Of a stretch of DNA of 64,000 nucleotides, positions 8,568 to 17,261 are shown piece by piece. The notes beneath the pieces were generated by a model, which made no database searches, was not told the origin of the DNA, and was given only the letters and a program-made list of their open reading frames with translations. Position 1 is the first letter of the stretch; every line of letters starts with the position of its first letter. Where the stretch lies: contig CAYNRU010000011.1 of assembly GCA_964399635.1 (NCBI GenBank), positions 1 to 64,000 of the forward strand, written 5' to 3'. A program made the position numbers and the translations under genes. This stretch comes from UBA4615 sp964399635. Its GTDB lineage: Bacteria > Pseudomonadota > Gammaproteobacteria > Burkholderiales > Burkholderiaceae_E.

Positions 8568-10262
8568 TCAGCGGCCGACGCCGCGCAGCGCGCTCGTCGC
8601 GGCGGTGCCGGTCATGCGGCGCCGACCGGGCTCCATTCGACACTCGTGCACCGGCGTCACCCGCCCGTCCTCGGCCTGGGTCTCGAGCTTGACCGTGAAG
8701 CCCCAGAGCTGGGCCAGGTGGCGCACGACTTCCTCGCACTCCGGCGCGAGCGGCCTGCGGTCGCGCCGGAAATGGCGCAGCGTCAGCGAGCGATCGCCCT
8801 CGAGGTCGACCGAGACGACCTGGATGTCGGGCTCGCGTTCGCCCAGCGCGTACTGCCTGGAGAGCGACTCGCGCACCTGGCGGTAGCCCTGGTCATCGTG
8901 GATCGCACCGATCCGGCGGGTCGACTCGGCGTCGTCGTCGACCAGGCTGAACAGCCGGAAGTCGCGCATCAGCTTGGGCGACAGGTACTGGGCGATGAAG
9001 CTCTCGTCCTTGAAGTTGCGCATCGCGAAGTCGAGCGTCTTCTGCCAGTCGGCGCCCGCGATGTCGGGGAACCACTCCCGGTCCTCCTCGGTCGGGGACT
9101 CGCAGATGCGGCGGATGTCGCGGAACATCGCGAAGCCCAGCGCATAGGGGTTGATGCCGCTGTAGCGTGGGCTGTCGAAGGCGGGCTGAGTCAGCACGTT
9201 GGTGTGCGAGGTGAGCACCTCCAGCATGAACGCGTCGGACACCAGTCCTTCATCGTAGATCGTCTGCAGGATGGTGTAGTGCCAGAACGTGGCCCAGCCC
9301 TCGTTCATCACCTGGGTCTGGCGCTGCGGATAGAAATACTGGGAGACCTTGCGCACGATCCGGACCAGCTCTCGCTGCCACGGCTCGAGCAGCGGCGCGT
9401 GCTTCTCGACGAAGTACAGCAGGTTTTCCTGCGGCTCGGCCGGGAAGCTGCGCTGCGGCTCGTCGGCGCCGTCGCTCGGGCGGCGGGGCAGCGTGCGCCA
9501 CAGGTCGTTCACCTGCTGCTGCAGGTAGGTCTCGCGCTCCTTGAGGCGCGCCTGCTCCTGCGCGAGCGAGCGCTTGTTCGGGCGCTTGTAGCGGTCTACG
9601 CCGAGGTTGGACAGCGCGTGGCAGGCATCGAGCACCCGCTCCACCTCGAGCTCGCCGTGGCGCTGCTCGCACTCCGCCACGAAGCGCTTGGCGAACACCA
9701 GGTAGTCGATGATCGAGTCGGCGTGCGTCCAGGCGCGGAACAGGTAATTGCCCTTGAAGAAGGAGTTGTGGCCGTAGCAGGCGTGCGCAATGACCAGCGC
9801 CTGCATCGGCATCGTGTTCTCCTCCATCAGGTAGGCGATGCAGGGGTTCGAGTTGATCACGATCTCGTAGGCGAGCCCCATCTGGCCGCGCCGGTAGGTC
9901 TGCTCGGTCGAGAGGTAATGCTTGCCGTACGACCAGTGGGTGTAGCCCACCGGCATGCCGTGCGACGCATACGCGTCCATCATCTGCTCGGCGCTGATCA
10001 CCTCGATCTGATTGGGGTAGGTGTCGAGCCCGTAGCGCGCGGCGACCCGGGCGATCTCGCGGTCGTAGCGCTCCACCAGCTCGAAGGTCCACTCCGAGCC
10101 GCCGGGCAGCTGGCGCTCGGTGCGCGACGGCGCGACGACCGGGCGGGGCAGGGCACTTGCGGTCGGGGGCGGCGCCTCCTGCGGCGGCAGGTCGGCGGGT
10201 GCGCGGGACGCGTCGGGCGGCGGGGTGTCGTCGGCGGGGGGCATCGCGGCGGAATGTCTCAT
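8568..10262 (-). CDS. SpoVR family protein (YcgB-like)
   Basis: Last gene of the prkA-yeaH-spoVR operon. The product is 564 residues; the N-terminal 50 are Pro/Ala-rich, then the SpoVR domain fills the rest. Conserved-looking blocks include the stretch around YGHNSFF, MNEGWATFWHY and NPYALGFAMF. The ATG at 10262 overlaps the yeaH stop in an ATGA (10259-10262), so translation is probably coupled. SpoVR was named for spore-cortex formation in Bacillus, but in proteobacteria it travels with PrkA and the DUF444 protein and is linked to stationary-phase or nutrient stress. Its molecular activity is unknown. Confidence 0.9.
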   Translation of the reverse strand: MRHSAAMPPADDTPPPDASRAPADLPPQEAPPPTASALPRPVVAPSRTERQLPGGSEWTFELVERYDREIARVAARYGLDTYPNQIEVISAEQMMDAYASHGMPVGYTHWSYGKHYLSTEQTYRRGQMGLAYEIVINSNPCIAYLMEENTMPMQALVIAHACYGHNSFFKGNYLFRAWTHADSIIDYLVFAKRFVAECEQRHGELEVERVLDACHALSNLGVDRYKRPNKRSLAQEQARLKERETYLQQQVNDLWRTLPRRPSDGADEPQRSFPAEPQENLLYFVEKHAPLLEPWQRELVRIVRKVSQYFYPQRQTQVMNEGWATFWHYTILQTIYDEGLVSDAFMLEVLTSHTNVLTQPAFDSPRYSGINPYALGFAMFRDIRRICESPTEEDREWFPDIAGADWQKTLDFAMRNFKDESFIAQYLSPKLMRDFRLFSLVDDDAESTRRIGAIHDDQGYRQVRESLSRQYALGEREPDIQVVSVDLEGDRSLTLRHFRRDRRPLAPECEEVVRHLAQLWGFTVKLETQAEDGRVTPVHECRMEPGRRRMTGTAATSALRGVGR

Positions 10263-11581
10263 GCAGCCAGCTTCTGCTTTCGCGCGAACAGCTCGCGCAG
10301 CACCGGGTAGACGTCGGCCCGGGTCATGATCCGGCCGAGCGCGAGATTGCGCGCGCCGGCACGCGCGAGCTCGAACTGCTCCCACAGCGACTGGGGCCGG
10401 GCTGCATCGATCTCGACGTAGCAGTAGTACTGCACGCGCGGCAGCAGCTCCTTGAGCAGCAGCTCGTGGCACTTGGGGCAGTCGCTCTCCCAGTTGTCGC
10501 CGTCCGAGGCCTGCGCCACATAGACGTTCCACTGGTCGAGCGGAAACTGGTCCTTGATGGTCTCGGCCGTCAGCTCCAGCGCGCTCGACACCAGCGTGCC
10601 GCCCGACTCGCGCGAGTGGAAGAAGCCCTCCTCGTCGACCACGGCCGCGGTCGTGTGATGGCGGATGAAGACGATCTCGATCCGCTCGTAGTGCCGGGTC
10701 AGGAACAGGTGCAGCAGGATGAAGAAGCGCTTGGCGAGGTCCTTGCGGTTCTCGTCCATCGAGCCCGACACGTCCATCACGCAGAACATCACCGCCTGCG
10801 AGATCGGCCGGGGCTGCGGGATCCGGTTGTTGTAGCGCAGGTCGAAGTCGTCGATGAACGGCACGCGGGCGATCCGCCCGAGCAGCCGCTCGCGCTCGGC
10901 GAGCAGCGCCTGCAGCCGGCTCTCGTCGGGTCGCGCGGCGCCGGCATCGAGCACCGCCGGCAGCACTGGGTGCTCGGCGGCGAGCCGCCGGCGCTCGGCG
11001 ACGACGGCCTCGTCGACCTTGCGCAGTTGCTGGCGGTAGGGCGCCGCCAGCGCGATCCGGCGCGCGAGCGACTCGCGCATCGTGCGCACGATGGACAGGT
11101 TGGACGGCGTGCCGTCGCTGCGAAAGCCGCCCCGCTTGAGCTTCGTCTGCTGGATCTGCGCGAGCTGGGTCTTCACCAGGTCGGGCAACGCCATGTCCTC
11201 GAAGAAGAACTCGAGGAACTCCTCGCGCGTGAGCGCGAACGTGAACGCGTCCTCGCCCTCGCCGGAGTCGCCGGCCTTGCCGCTGCCGCTGCCGCCCCCG
11301 CCGCCCGGCGGCCGGGCGATGCGGTCGCCGGTCGTGAATTCCTTGTTGCCCGGCAGGATACGCTGGCGCATGCCGCCCTGACCCAGGGAGAAGTTGGGCT
11401 CGCCGAGGTCGCGCGCCGGGATGGTGACGTTTCCGCCCTGCGCGGTGTCGGCGATCTTGCGCTGCGACACCGCGCGGGCGACCGCCTCGCGGATCTGCGC
11501 CTTGTACCGCTTGAGGAAGCGCTGCTGGTTGCCAGCGCTCTTCCTGCGCCCGTTGGCCCGTCGGTCGATGATCTCGGACAT
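10259..11581 (-). CDS. DUF444 / UPF0229 protein YeaH
   Basis: The 440-residue product has a basic N-terminus, a Gly/Ser-rich linker near residues 92-105, and a C-terminal von Willebrand A-like fold. The latter carries a MIDAS-type motif D270-V-S272-G-S274. The partner genes are prkA upstream (28-nt gap) and spoVR downstream (4-nt overlap). In E. coli, yeaG (prkA) and yeaH form one operon, induced by nitrogen starvation and general stress. YeaH probably works with the PrkA kinase, with its vWA domain as a protein-interaction module, but the exact role is unknown. Confidence 0.9.
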   Translation of the reverse strand: MSEIIDRRANGRRKSAGNQQRFLKRYKAQIREAVARAVSQRKIADTAQGGNVTIPARDLGEPNFSLGQGGMRQRILPGNKEFTTGDRIARPPGGGGGSGSGKAGDSGEGEDAFTFALTREEFLEFFFEDMALPDLVKTQLAQIQQTKLKRGGFRSDGTPSNLSIVRTMRESLARRIALAAPYRQQLRKVDEAVVAERRRLAAEHPVLPAVLDAGAARPDESRLQALLAERERLLGRIARVPFIDDFDLRYNNRIPQPRPISQAVMFCVMDVSGSMDENRKDLAKRFFILLHLFLTRHYERIEIVFIRHHTTAAVVDEEGFFHSRESGGTLVSSALELTAETIKDQFPLDQWNVYVAQASDGDNWESDCPKCHELLLKELLPRVQYYCYVEIDAARPQSLWEQFELARAGARNLALGRIMTRADVYPVLRELFARKQKLAA

Positions 11582-11609
11582 GGCCGACCCCTCGCGCCCC
11601 GCGCCGGTG

Positions 11610-13628
11610 TCAGGAGGACTTGCGCACGCGCAGGTACCACTCGACCAGCAGGCGGACCTGCTTGGGCGTGTAGCCCTTCTCGACCATGCGATCGATGAAG
11701 TTCTGGTGCTTGCGATGCTCCTCGGCCGAGGCCTTGGCGTTGAACGAGATCACCGGGAGCAGGTCCTCGGTCGTGGAGAACATCTTCTTCTCGATGACGC
11801 CGCGCAGTTTCTCGTAGCTCGTCCAGGACGGGTTGTTGCCGCCGTTGTTGGCCCGCGCGCGCAGCACGAAGTTGACGATCTCGTGGCGGAAGTCCTTGGG
11901 GTTCGCGATGCCGGCGGGCTTCTCGATCTTCTCGAGCTCCTCGCTGAGCTGGTTGCGGTCGAGGATCTCGCCGGTGTTGGGATCGCGGAACTCCTGATCC
12001 TGGATCCAGAAGTCAGCGAACGTGACGTACCGGTCGAAGACGTTCTGGCCGTACTCGGAGTAGGACTCCAGGTAGGCGGTCTGGATCTCCTTGCCGATGA
12101 ATTCGGCATACGGATGGGACAGGTGCTCCTTGATGAAGGCGAGGTACTTCTTCTCGGTCTCGGGGGCGAACTGCTCGCGCTCGATCTGCTGCTCGAGCAC
12201 GTACAGCAGGTGCACCGGGTTGGCCGCGACCTCGCCGTGGTCGAAGTTGAAGACCTTGGAGAGCACCTTGTAGGCGAAGCGCGTCGACAGCCCGCTCATG
12301 CCTTCGTCGACGCCCGCGAAGTCGCGGTACTCCTGCAGCGACTTGGCCTTGGGATCAACGTCCTTGAGGTTCTCGCCGTCGTAGATCCGCATCTTGGAGA
12401 ACAGGCTCGAGTTCTCGGTCTCCTTCAGGCGCGTCAGGATCGCGAATTGCGCCATCATCTTCAGCGTGCCAGGCGCGCAGGGCGCCTGCGACAGCGAGCT
12501 CGACTCGAGCAGCTTGTCATAGATCCGGACCTCCTCGGACACACGCAGGCAGTACGGCACCTTGACGATGTAGATCCGGTCGAGGAAGGCCTCGTTGTTC
12601 TTGTTGTTTCGGAAGGCCTGCCACTCGCTCTCGTTGGAGTGGGCGAGGATCACGCCGTCGAACGGGATCGCGCCGAAGCCCTCGGTGCCCTTGTAGTTGC
12701 CTTCCTGCGTCGCGGTGAGCAGCGGATGCAGGACCTTGATGGGCGCCTTGAACATCTCGACGAACTCGAGCATGCCCTGGTTGGCGAGGCACAGCCCGCC
12801 CGAGTAGCTGTATGCGTCCGGGTCGTCCTGCGAGAAACGCTCGAGTTGGCGGATGTCGAGCTTGCCCACCAGCGACGAGATGTCCTGGTTGTTCTCGTCG
12901 CCCGGCTCGGTCTTGGCGATCGCGATCTGCTGCAGCACCGACGGGCGCAGCTTCACGACTCGAAAGCGGGAGATGTCGCCTCCGTACTCGTTCAGGCGCT
13001 TGACCGCCCACGGCGACATGATCGGGTTCAGGTAGCGGCGCGGGATGCCGAACTCGGCTTCGATCGCGGGGCCGTCCTCGAGCGGCGAGAACAGGCCGAG
13101 CGGCGACTCGTTCACCGGCGAACCCTTCAGCGCGTAGAAGGGCATCAGTTCCATCAGGTGCTTGAGTTTCTCGGCGAGCGAGGACTTGCCGCCACCCGGA
13201 GGGCCCAGCAGGTAGAGGATCTGCTTGCGTTCCTCGAGCGCCTGCGCCGAGTGCTTGAAGAACGAGACCATCTGCTCGATGGTCTCCTCCATGCCGTAGA
13301 ACTCGCGGAATGCGGGATAGACCCGCATCACCTTGTTCGAGAAGATCCTCGAGAGGCGCGGATCGGACCGGGTGTCGAGCAGTTCGGGCTCGCCGATCGC
13401 CATCAGCATGCGCTCGGCTGCGCTCGCGTAGGCGCTGCGATCGCGCTTGCAGAGCTCGAGGTACTCCTGCAGCGAGTACTCCTCCTCGAGCCGTGCCTCG
13501 TAGCGGGCCTTGAAGCGTCCGATGATGCCCGGACCACCCGGTTGCTGAGGGAGCGCGACGCTGCGTGCAGCCAGTCGTGCGGTGCCTTCGTTTAAGGCGG
13601 AGAGGACCTGGTTGGGACCGGCTTCCAT
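11610..13628 (-). CDS. prkA: PrkA-type serine protein kinase (YeaG)
   Basis: The 672-residue product has an AAA+-like N-terminal module with Walker A G142-PPGGGK-S149, and the C-terminal PrkA domain distantly related to kinases. E. coli YeaG is a Ser/Thr kinase important in nitrogen starvation and stationary phase. I chose the ATG at 13628 because GGAGGAA lies 5-11 nt upstream; the in-frame extension to 13895 is Arg/Cys-rich and not family-like. First gene of prkA-yeaH-spoVR. A sigma-54-like -24/-12 element lies about 140 nt upstream, which fits what is known of yeaG control. Confidence 0.93.
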   Translation of the reverse strand: MEAGPNQVLSALNEGTARLAARSVALPQQPGGPGIIGRFKARYEARLEEEYSLQEYLELCKRDRSAYASAAERMLMAIGEPELLDTRSDPRLSRIFSNKVMRVYPAFREFYGMEETIEQMVSFFKHSAQALEERKQILYLLGPPGGGKSSLAEKLKHLMELMPFYALKGSPVNESPLGLFSPLEDGPAIEAEFGIPRRYLNPIMSPWAVKRLNEYGGDISRFRVVKLRPSVLQQIAIAKTEPGDENNQDISSLVGKLDIRQLERFSQDDPDAYSYSGGLCLANQGMLEFVEMFKAPIKVLHPLLTATQEGNYKGTEGFGAIPFDGVILAHSNESEWQAFRNNKNNEAFLDRIYIVKVPYCLRVSEEVRIYDKLLESSSLSQAPCAPGTLKMMAQFAILTRLKETENSSLFSKMRIYDGENLKDVDPKAKSLQEYRDFAGVDEGMSGLSTRFAYKVLSKVFNFDHGEVAANPVHLLYVLEQQIEREQFAPETEKKYLAFIKEHLSHPYAEFIGKEIQTAYLESYSEYGQNVFDRYVTFADFWIQDQEFRDPNTGEILDRNQLSEELEKIEKPAGIANPKDFRHEIVNFVLRARANNGGNNPSWTSYEKLRGVIEKKMFSTTEDLLPVISFNAKASAEEHRKHQNFIDRMVEKGYTPKQVRLLVEWYLRVRKSS

Positions 13629-13769
13629 GGGATTCCTCCAATCACGCAGGCGCCTGAACCATCTTGATCCTGCGTCTGCAGATCCAAGAACGAACGGGAT
13701 GCACGTCACGATGACGCCGATGGGCGGTAACGGCTGTTGCGCTTGCGCGCCGCTACATCCCTTCGTCTC

Positions 13770-13783
13770 GCAAGTTTCGTACC
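13770..13783 (-). promoter_or_regulatory. Candidate sigma-54 (-24/-12) promoter of prkA-yeaH-spoVR
   Basis: Read on the minus strand the element is AGGTACG-AAAC-TTGC. The invariant GG and GC doublets are exactly 10 nt apart, and it matches 5/7 and 4/4 positions of the TGGCACG-N4-TTGC consensus. It points at prkA, with an expected start near 13758 and a leader of about 130 nt. A near-perfect palindrome (TTGTG-TCGA-CGCAA, 13818-13831) and a perfect one (TCCGGCCGGA, 13801-13810) lie upstream and could bind an enhancer protein. Confidence 0.55.
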
Positions 13784-13913
13784 TGCTCGACTCTGCATCA
13801 TCCGGCCGGAAGCGCGGTTGTGTCGACGCAACTCGCGCGGGTGCCCGCAGAAACGACCGATGCCGGTCCGGACGTGCCCCGTTGCACTGGGTCACATCCA
13901 GGGGCGCTGCCTT

Positions 13914-14423
13914 TCAGGTGCGCTCGAGATCGTCCAGGATGGGGCACACGGAGCGGCGGTCGCCGCGACAATGGCTGGCGGTGTCGGCGAGCGCATCGCG
14001 CATGCGATGCAGCAGCTCGATCTGCCGATCGAGTTCCGCGACGTGCTCGAGCGCGATGCGCTTGACGTCGGCGCTCGCTCGGCCGGGATCCCGCCACAGG
14101 GACACCAGCTGGCCGATGCGCTCGAGGCCGAATCCGAGCGCTCGCGCATGACGCACGAACCGCAGCGTGCGCAGGTCCTGCGCATCGTAGCGCCGGTAGC
14201 CGGCCTGCGTGCGGGAGGCCGTGCCGATCAGGCCGATGGATTCGTAGTGCCTGATCATCTTGGCGGACAGGCCGGTCTGCGCGGCGGCCTGTCCGATGTT
14301 CAACGGGCCCGGTACGGTGGCGCGCCGCGCCACCGCGGGCGGCTCGGCGGGCAGCGCGCGGGGACGGCGCAGGGCGCCGGGCGCGGCGTCGCGACGGGGG
14401 CGTGGGGGTGTGGTGGAGGTCAT
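13914..14423 (-). CDS. cueR: MerR-family copper regulator CueR
   Basis: Cu(I)-sensing MerR activator of 169 residues. The winged helix-turn-helix starts near residue 41 and a dimerisation helix runs about 113-147. The metal loop holds C152 and C160, eight residues apart as in E. coli CueR (C112/C120). The protein carries an extra Arg/Pro-rich 40-residue N-terminus; a TTG at Leu41 is a possible shorter start. It lies 14 nt downstream of copA on the same strand, so regulator and pump are co-transcribed. The matching operator is found upstream of copA (16974-16998). Confidence 0.9.
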   Translation of the reverse strand: MTSTTPPRPRRDAAPGALRRPRALPAEPPAVARRATVPGPLNIGQAAAQTGLSAKMIRHYESIGLIGTASRTQAGYRRYDAQDLRTLRFVRHARALGFGLERIGQLVSLWRDPGRASADVKRIALEHVAELDRQIELLHRMRDALADTASHCRGDRRSVCPILDDLERT

Positions 14424-14437
14424 CGCGGCCTTGTGGG

Positions 14438-16960
14438 TCAGCGCGCCTCGGCGGTCGCGGCGGCGGCTGCGGGATCGAGACCGGGCGGCGCGGCGGGCGC
14501 CGTCGGGAGGGTGCCCCGCGCACGCGGCGACCAGCGCGAGAGCAGCAGGGCGTTGGTCATCACGCTGACCGAGCTCATCGCCATGGCCGCGCCCGCGATC
14601 ACCGGCGAGAGCAGACCGGCGGCGGCCAGCGGAATCCCCACGACGTTGTAGGCGAACGCCCAGAACAGGTTCTGCCGGATCTTGGCCACGGTGCGTGTGG
14701 AGATCTCGATGGCGGCGGGCACGAGCGCCGGATCACCGCGCATCAGGGTGATGCCAGCGGTGTGCATCGCGACGTCGGTGCCGGTGGCCATCGCGATGCC
14801 GACGTCGGCCGCGGCGAGCGCGGGCGCATCGTTGATGCCGTCGCCGACCATCGCGACCGCCGCGCCGCCGGCCTCGCGGCGCAGCGCTGCGATCCGCCCG
14901 GCCTTGTCGGCGGGGAGCACCTCGGCGATCACCGTGTCGATGCCGAGCGTGCGTGCCATCGCCTGCGCCGCGCCGCGGTTGTCGCCCGAGATCATCACGC
15001 TGCGGATGCCCATCGCCGCGAGCCGCGCGACGGCCTCGCGGGCGCCGGGCTTGGGCGCGTCCCCGAAGGCCAGCACGGCGAGCGCGCGCGGGCGCCCGTC
15101 CGCGGCGTCCTCGATGACCCAAGACACCGTCCGTCCGGCCGCCTGGAACTCGGCCGCGCGGTCGGCCAGCGCGTCGGCGTCCGGCGAGCCCCCGGCCACG
15201 CCCAGCTCGCGCGCGAGGCGCTCGCTGCCGATACGCAGCAGGCGGCCCGACACCCGCCCCTGGACGCCGCGGCCGGGCAGCGCCTGCACGTCCTCGGCGG
15301 TCGCGACGGGCATGCCGGATGCGGTGGCCGCGGCGCTCATCGCGCGGGCCAGCGGATGCTCGCTGCCGGCCTGCAGCGCGGCTGCGTCGGCCAGCAGCGC
15401 TACCGGGTCGACGCCTTCGACCGCAACCGTGTCGACGAGTGTCGGGCGGCCCACCGTGAGCGTGCCGGTCTTGTCGAACGCCACGATCTTCACCCGGTGG
15501 GCGATCTCGAGCGCCTGCGCGTCCTTGATCAGCACGCCGTGGCGCGCGGCGACGCCGGTGCCGGCCATGATCGCGGCCGGCGTGGCGAGCCCGAGCGCGC
15601 AGGGGCATGCGATCACCAGTACCGCGACCGCGGCCACGATCGCGGGCTCGACGCCGTGGCCGGTGGCGAGCCACGCGACGAAGGTCGCCGCCGCGATCGC
15701 CAGCACGACCGGCACGAACACTGCCGACACCCGATCGACGATCCGCTGGATCGGCGCCTTCGCGGCCTGGGCGTCCTCCACCATCCGGACAATGCGCGAC
15801 AGCACCGTCTCGGTGCCCACGGCACCGACCTCGAGCACGACACGCCCCGATCCGTTGATCGACCCTCCGACCAGCCGGTCGCCCGGCCCCTTGGCGACCG
15901 GCAGCGGCTCGCCGGTCAGCATCGATTCGTCGACCTGCGTGTCGCCCTCGCGCAGGGTGCCGTCGACCGGGAAGCGCTCGCCCGGCAGCACGACCAGTCG
16001 ATCGCCGACCGCGACCCGGTCGAGCGGGACGATCTCCTCGCGGTCCGCGTCGAGGCGCCGGGCGGTGTCCGGGCGCAGCGACTGCAGCGCGCGGATCGCC
16101 TCGGTGGTCTGCCGCTTGGCGCGGGTCTCGAGGTACTTGCCGAGCAGGACCAGCGCGATGACCACGGCGGACGCCTCGTAGTAGAGGTGGGGCGCGTGGC
16201 CGGCGTGCGAGGTCCACCACAACCAGGTCGACAGCCCCCAGCTGGCGGTGGTCCCGATCGCGACCAGCAGGTCCATGTTGCCGGTGCCTGCCCGCAGCGC
16301 CTTCCAGCCCGCCCGGTAGAAGCGCGCGCCGAGCCCGAACTGAACGGGCGTGGCGAGCGCGAACTGGATCCAGGCCGGCAGCATCCAGTGCCCGCCGAAG
16401 GGCAGCGCCAGCATCGGCAGCACCAGCGGTGCGGCGAGCGCGAGCGCGACGGCGACGCGGCGCCGCTCGCGCGCCAGCCGTGCCTCGGCGGGATCGGCCG
16501 CGGGCGCGGCGCCCGGGACGAGCCGCGGCCGGCGTAGGGTTGCGCTGTAGCCGGCCGCCTCGACCGCCTGCAGCATCGCCGGCTCGAGCTCGGCGGCGCG
16601 TCCGACGACGGTGACGCGGGCGGTCTCGGTGGCGAGGTTCACCGCGGCTTCGAGCACGAAGGGCAGTCGGGCGAGGGCGCGCTCGACGCGGCCCGAGCAG
16701 CTGGCGCAGGTCATGCCCTCGATGGCGAGGTCGACGGTGGCGCTGGGCACCGTGTAGCCCGCCTGCCCGACCGCCGCGACGAGCGCAGCCGCCGACAGCG
16801 AGGACCCGCGGACGGTAGCCGTCTCGGCGGCGAGGTTGACCGACGCCTCGGCGACGCCCGGCAGCTTGCCCAGCGCGCGCTCGACGCGAGACACGCACGA
16901 CGCGCAGGTCATGCCTTCGACGGGCAGCGTGACCGTCGCGAGGGGGGTGGGAGCATCCAT
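14438..16960 (-). CDS. copA: Cu(I)-translocating P1B-type ATPase
   Basis: Exports Cu(I) from cytosol to periplasm at the cost of ATP. The 840-residue product has two N-terminal heavy-metal-associated domains (C19/C22 and C85/C88, both GMTCASC), eight predicted membrane segments, and the C452-P-C454 transport motif. It also has the phosphorylation site D496-KTGT, the SEHPLA nucleotide motif, MVGDGIND, and the MSSVSV signature of Cu(I) pumps in the last helices. It is the first gene of copA-cueR. No Shine-Dalgarno sequence precedes the ATG at 16960, and the CueR-type promoter abuts it, so the message may be leaderless. Confidence 0.96.
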   Translation of the reverse strand: MDAPTPLATVTLPVEGMTCASCVSRVERALGKLPGVAEASVNLAAETATVRGSSLSAAALVAAVGQAGYTVPSATVDLAIEGMTCASCSGRVERALARLPFVLEAAVNLATETARVTVVGRAAELEPAMLQAVEAAGYSATLRRPRLVPGAAPAADPAEARLARERRRVAVALALAAPLVLPMLALPFGGHWMLPAWIQFALATPVQFGLGARFYRAGWKALRAGTGNMDLLVAIGTTASWGLSTWLWWTSHAGHAPHLYYEASAVVIALVLLGKYLETRAKRQTTEAIRALQSLRPDTARRLDADREEIVPLDRVAVGDRLVVLPGERFPVDGTLREGDTQVDESMLTGEPLPVAKGPGDRLVGGSINGSGRVVLEVGAVGTETVLSRIVRMVEDAQAAKAPIQRIVDRVSAVFVPVVLAIAAATFVAWLATGHGVEPAIVAAVAVLVIACPCALGLATPAAIMAGTGVAARHGVLIKDAQALEIAHRVKIVAFDKTGTLTVGRPTLVDTVAVEGVDPVALLADAAALQAGSEHPLARAMSAAATASGMPVATAEDVQALPGRGVQGRVSGRLLRIGSERLARELGVAGGSPDADALADRAAEFQAAGRTVSWVIEDAADGRPRALAVLAFGDAPKPGAREAVARLAAMGIRSVMISGDNRGAAQAMARTLGIDTVIAEVLPADKAGRIAALRREAGGAAVAMVGDGINDAPALAAADVGIAMATGTDVAMHTAGITLMRGDPALVPAAIEISTRTVAKIRQNLFWAFAYNVVGIPLAAAGLLSPVIAGAAMAMSSVSVMTNALLLSRWSPRARGTLPTAPAAPPGLDPAAAAATAEAR

Positions 16961-16968
16961 CGAAAGAG

Positions 16969-16998
16969 TTTCGGCCTTACCCCGATGGGAAGGTCAAG
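16969..16998 (-). promoter_or_regulatory. CueR-type operator and promoter of copA
   Basis: On the minus strand TTGACC (-35) is followed by exactly 19 nt and then GAAACT (-10, weak). The 19-nt spacer holds the dyad CCTTCCC-ATCGG-GGTAAGG. The overlong spacer and the CCTTCC/GGAAGG-like dyad are hallmarks of CueR/MerR-controlled copper promoters. The predicted start falls next to the copA ATG. Confidence 0.75.
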
Positions 16999-17063
16999 TG
17001 TAGCCCCGTCGCACGGTGCACACTGCGAATCATCGACATCGACGACGAACCGGGGGGCCTGCG

Positions 17064-17261
17064 ATGCAGGAGCAGTTCAAGGTGCAGGGCATGACCTGCA
17101 GCCATTGCGCGAGGGCTGTCACCGAGGCGATCCGCCGCGTCGACGCCACGGCCAGGGTGGAGGTGGACCTCGCCGCAGGCGCGGTCAGCGTGGAGTCGGG
17201 GGCGCCCCGCGAGCGGCTGGCCGACGCGATCCGCGAGGAGGGCTACGCGGTGGCCGCCTAG
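17064..17261 (+). CDS. CopZ-like heavy-metal-associated domain protein
   Basis: A single 65-residue HMA domain with the Cu(I) motif GMTC12-SH-C15 near the N-terminus and a ferredoxin-like beta-alpha-beta pattern. It probably acts as a cytosolic copper chaperone delivering Cu(I) to CopA or CueR. It is divergent from copA across a 103-nt spacer holding the CueR operator. I chose the ATG at 17064; an upstream ATG at 17016 adds a His/Arg-rich 16-residue leader unlike the family. Its stop codon shares the palindrome CTAG with the stop of pgi on the other strand. Confidence 0.87.
   Translation: MQEQFKVQGMTCSHCARAVTEAIRRVDATARVEVDLAAGAVSVESGAPRERLADAIREEGYAVAA

Noticed and set aside
13629..13895. 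N-terminal extension of PrkA to 13895
   Set aside because: In frame, but the added sequence is Arg/Cys-rich and unlike PrkA, and a GGAGGAA ribosome site precedes the ATG at 13628.
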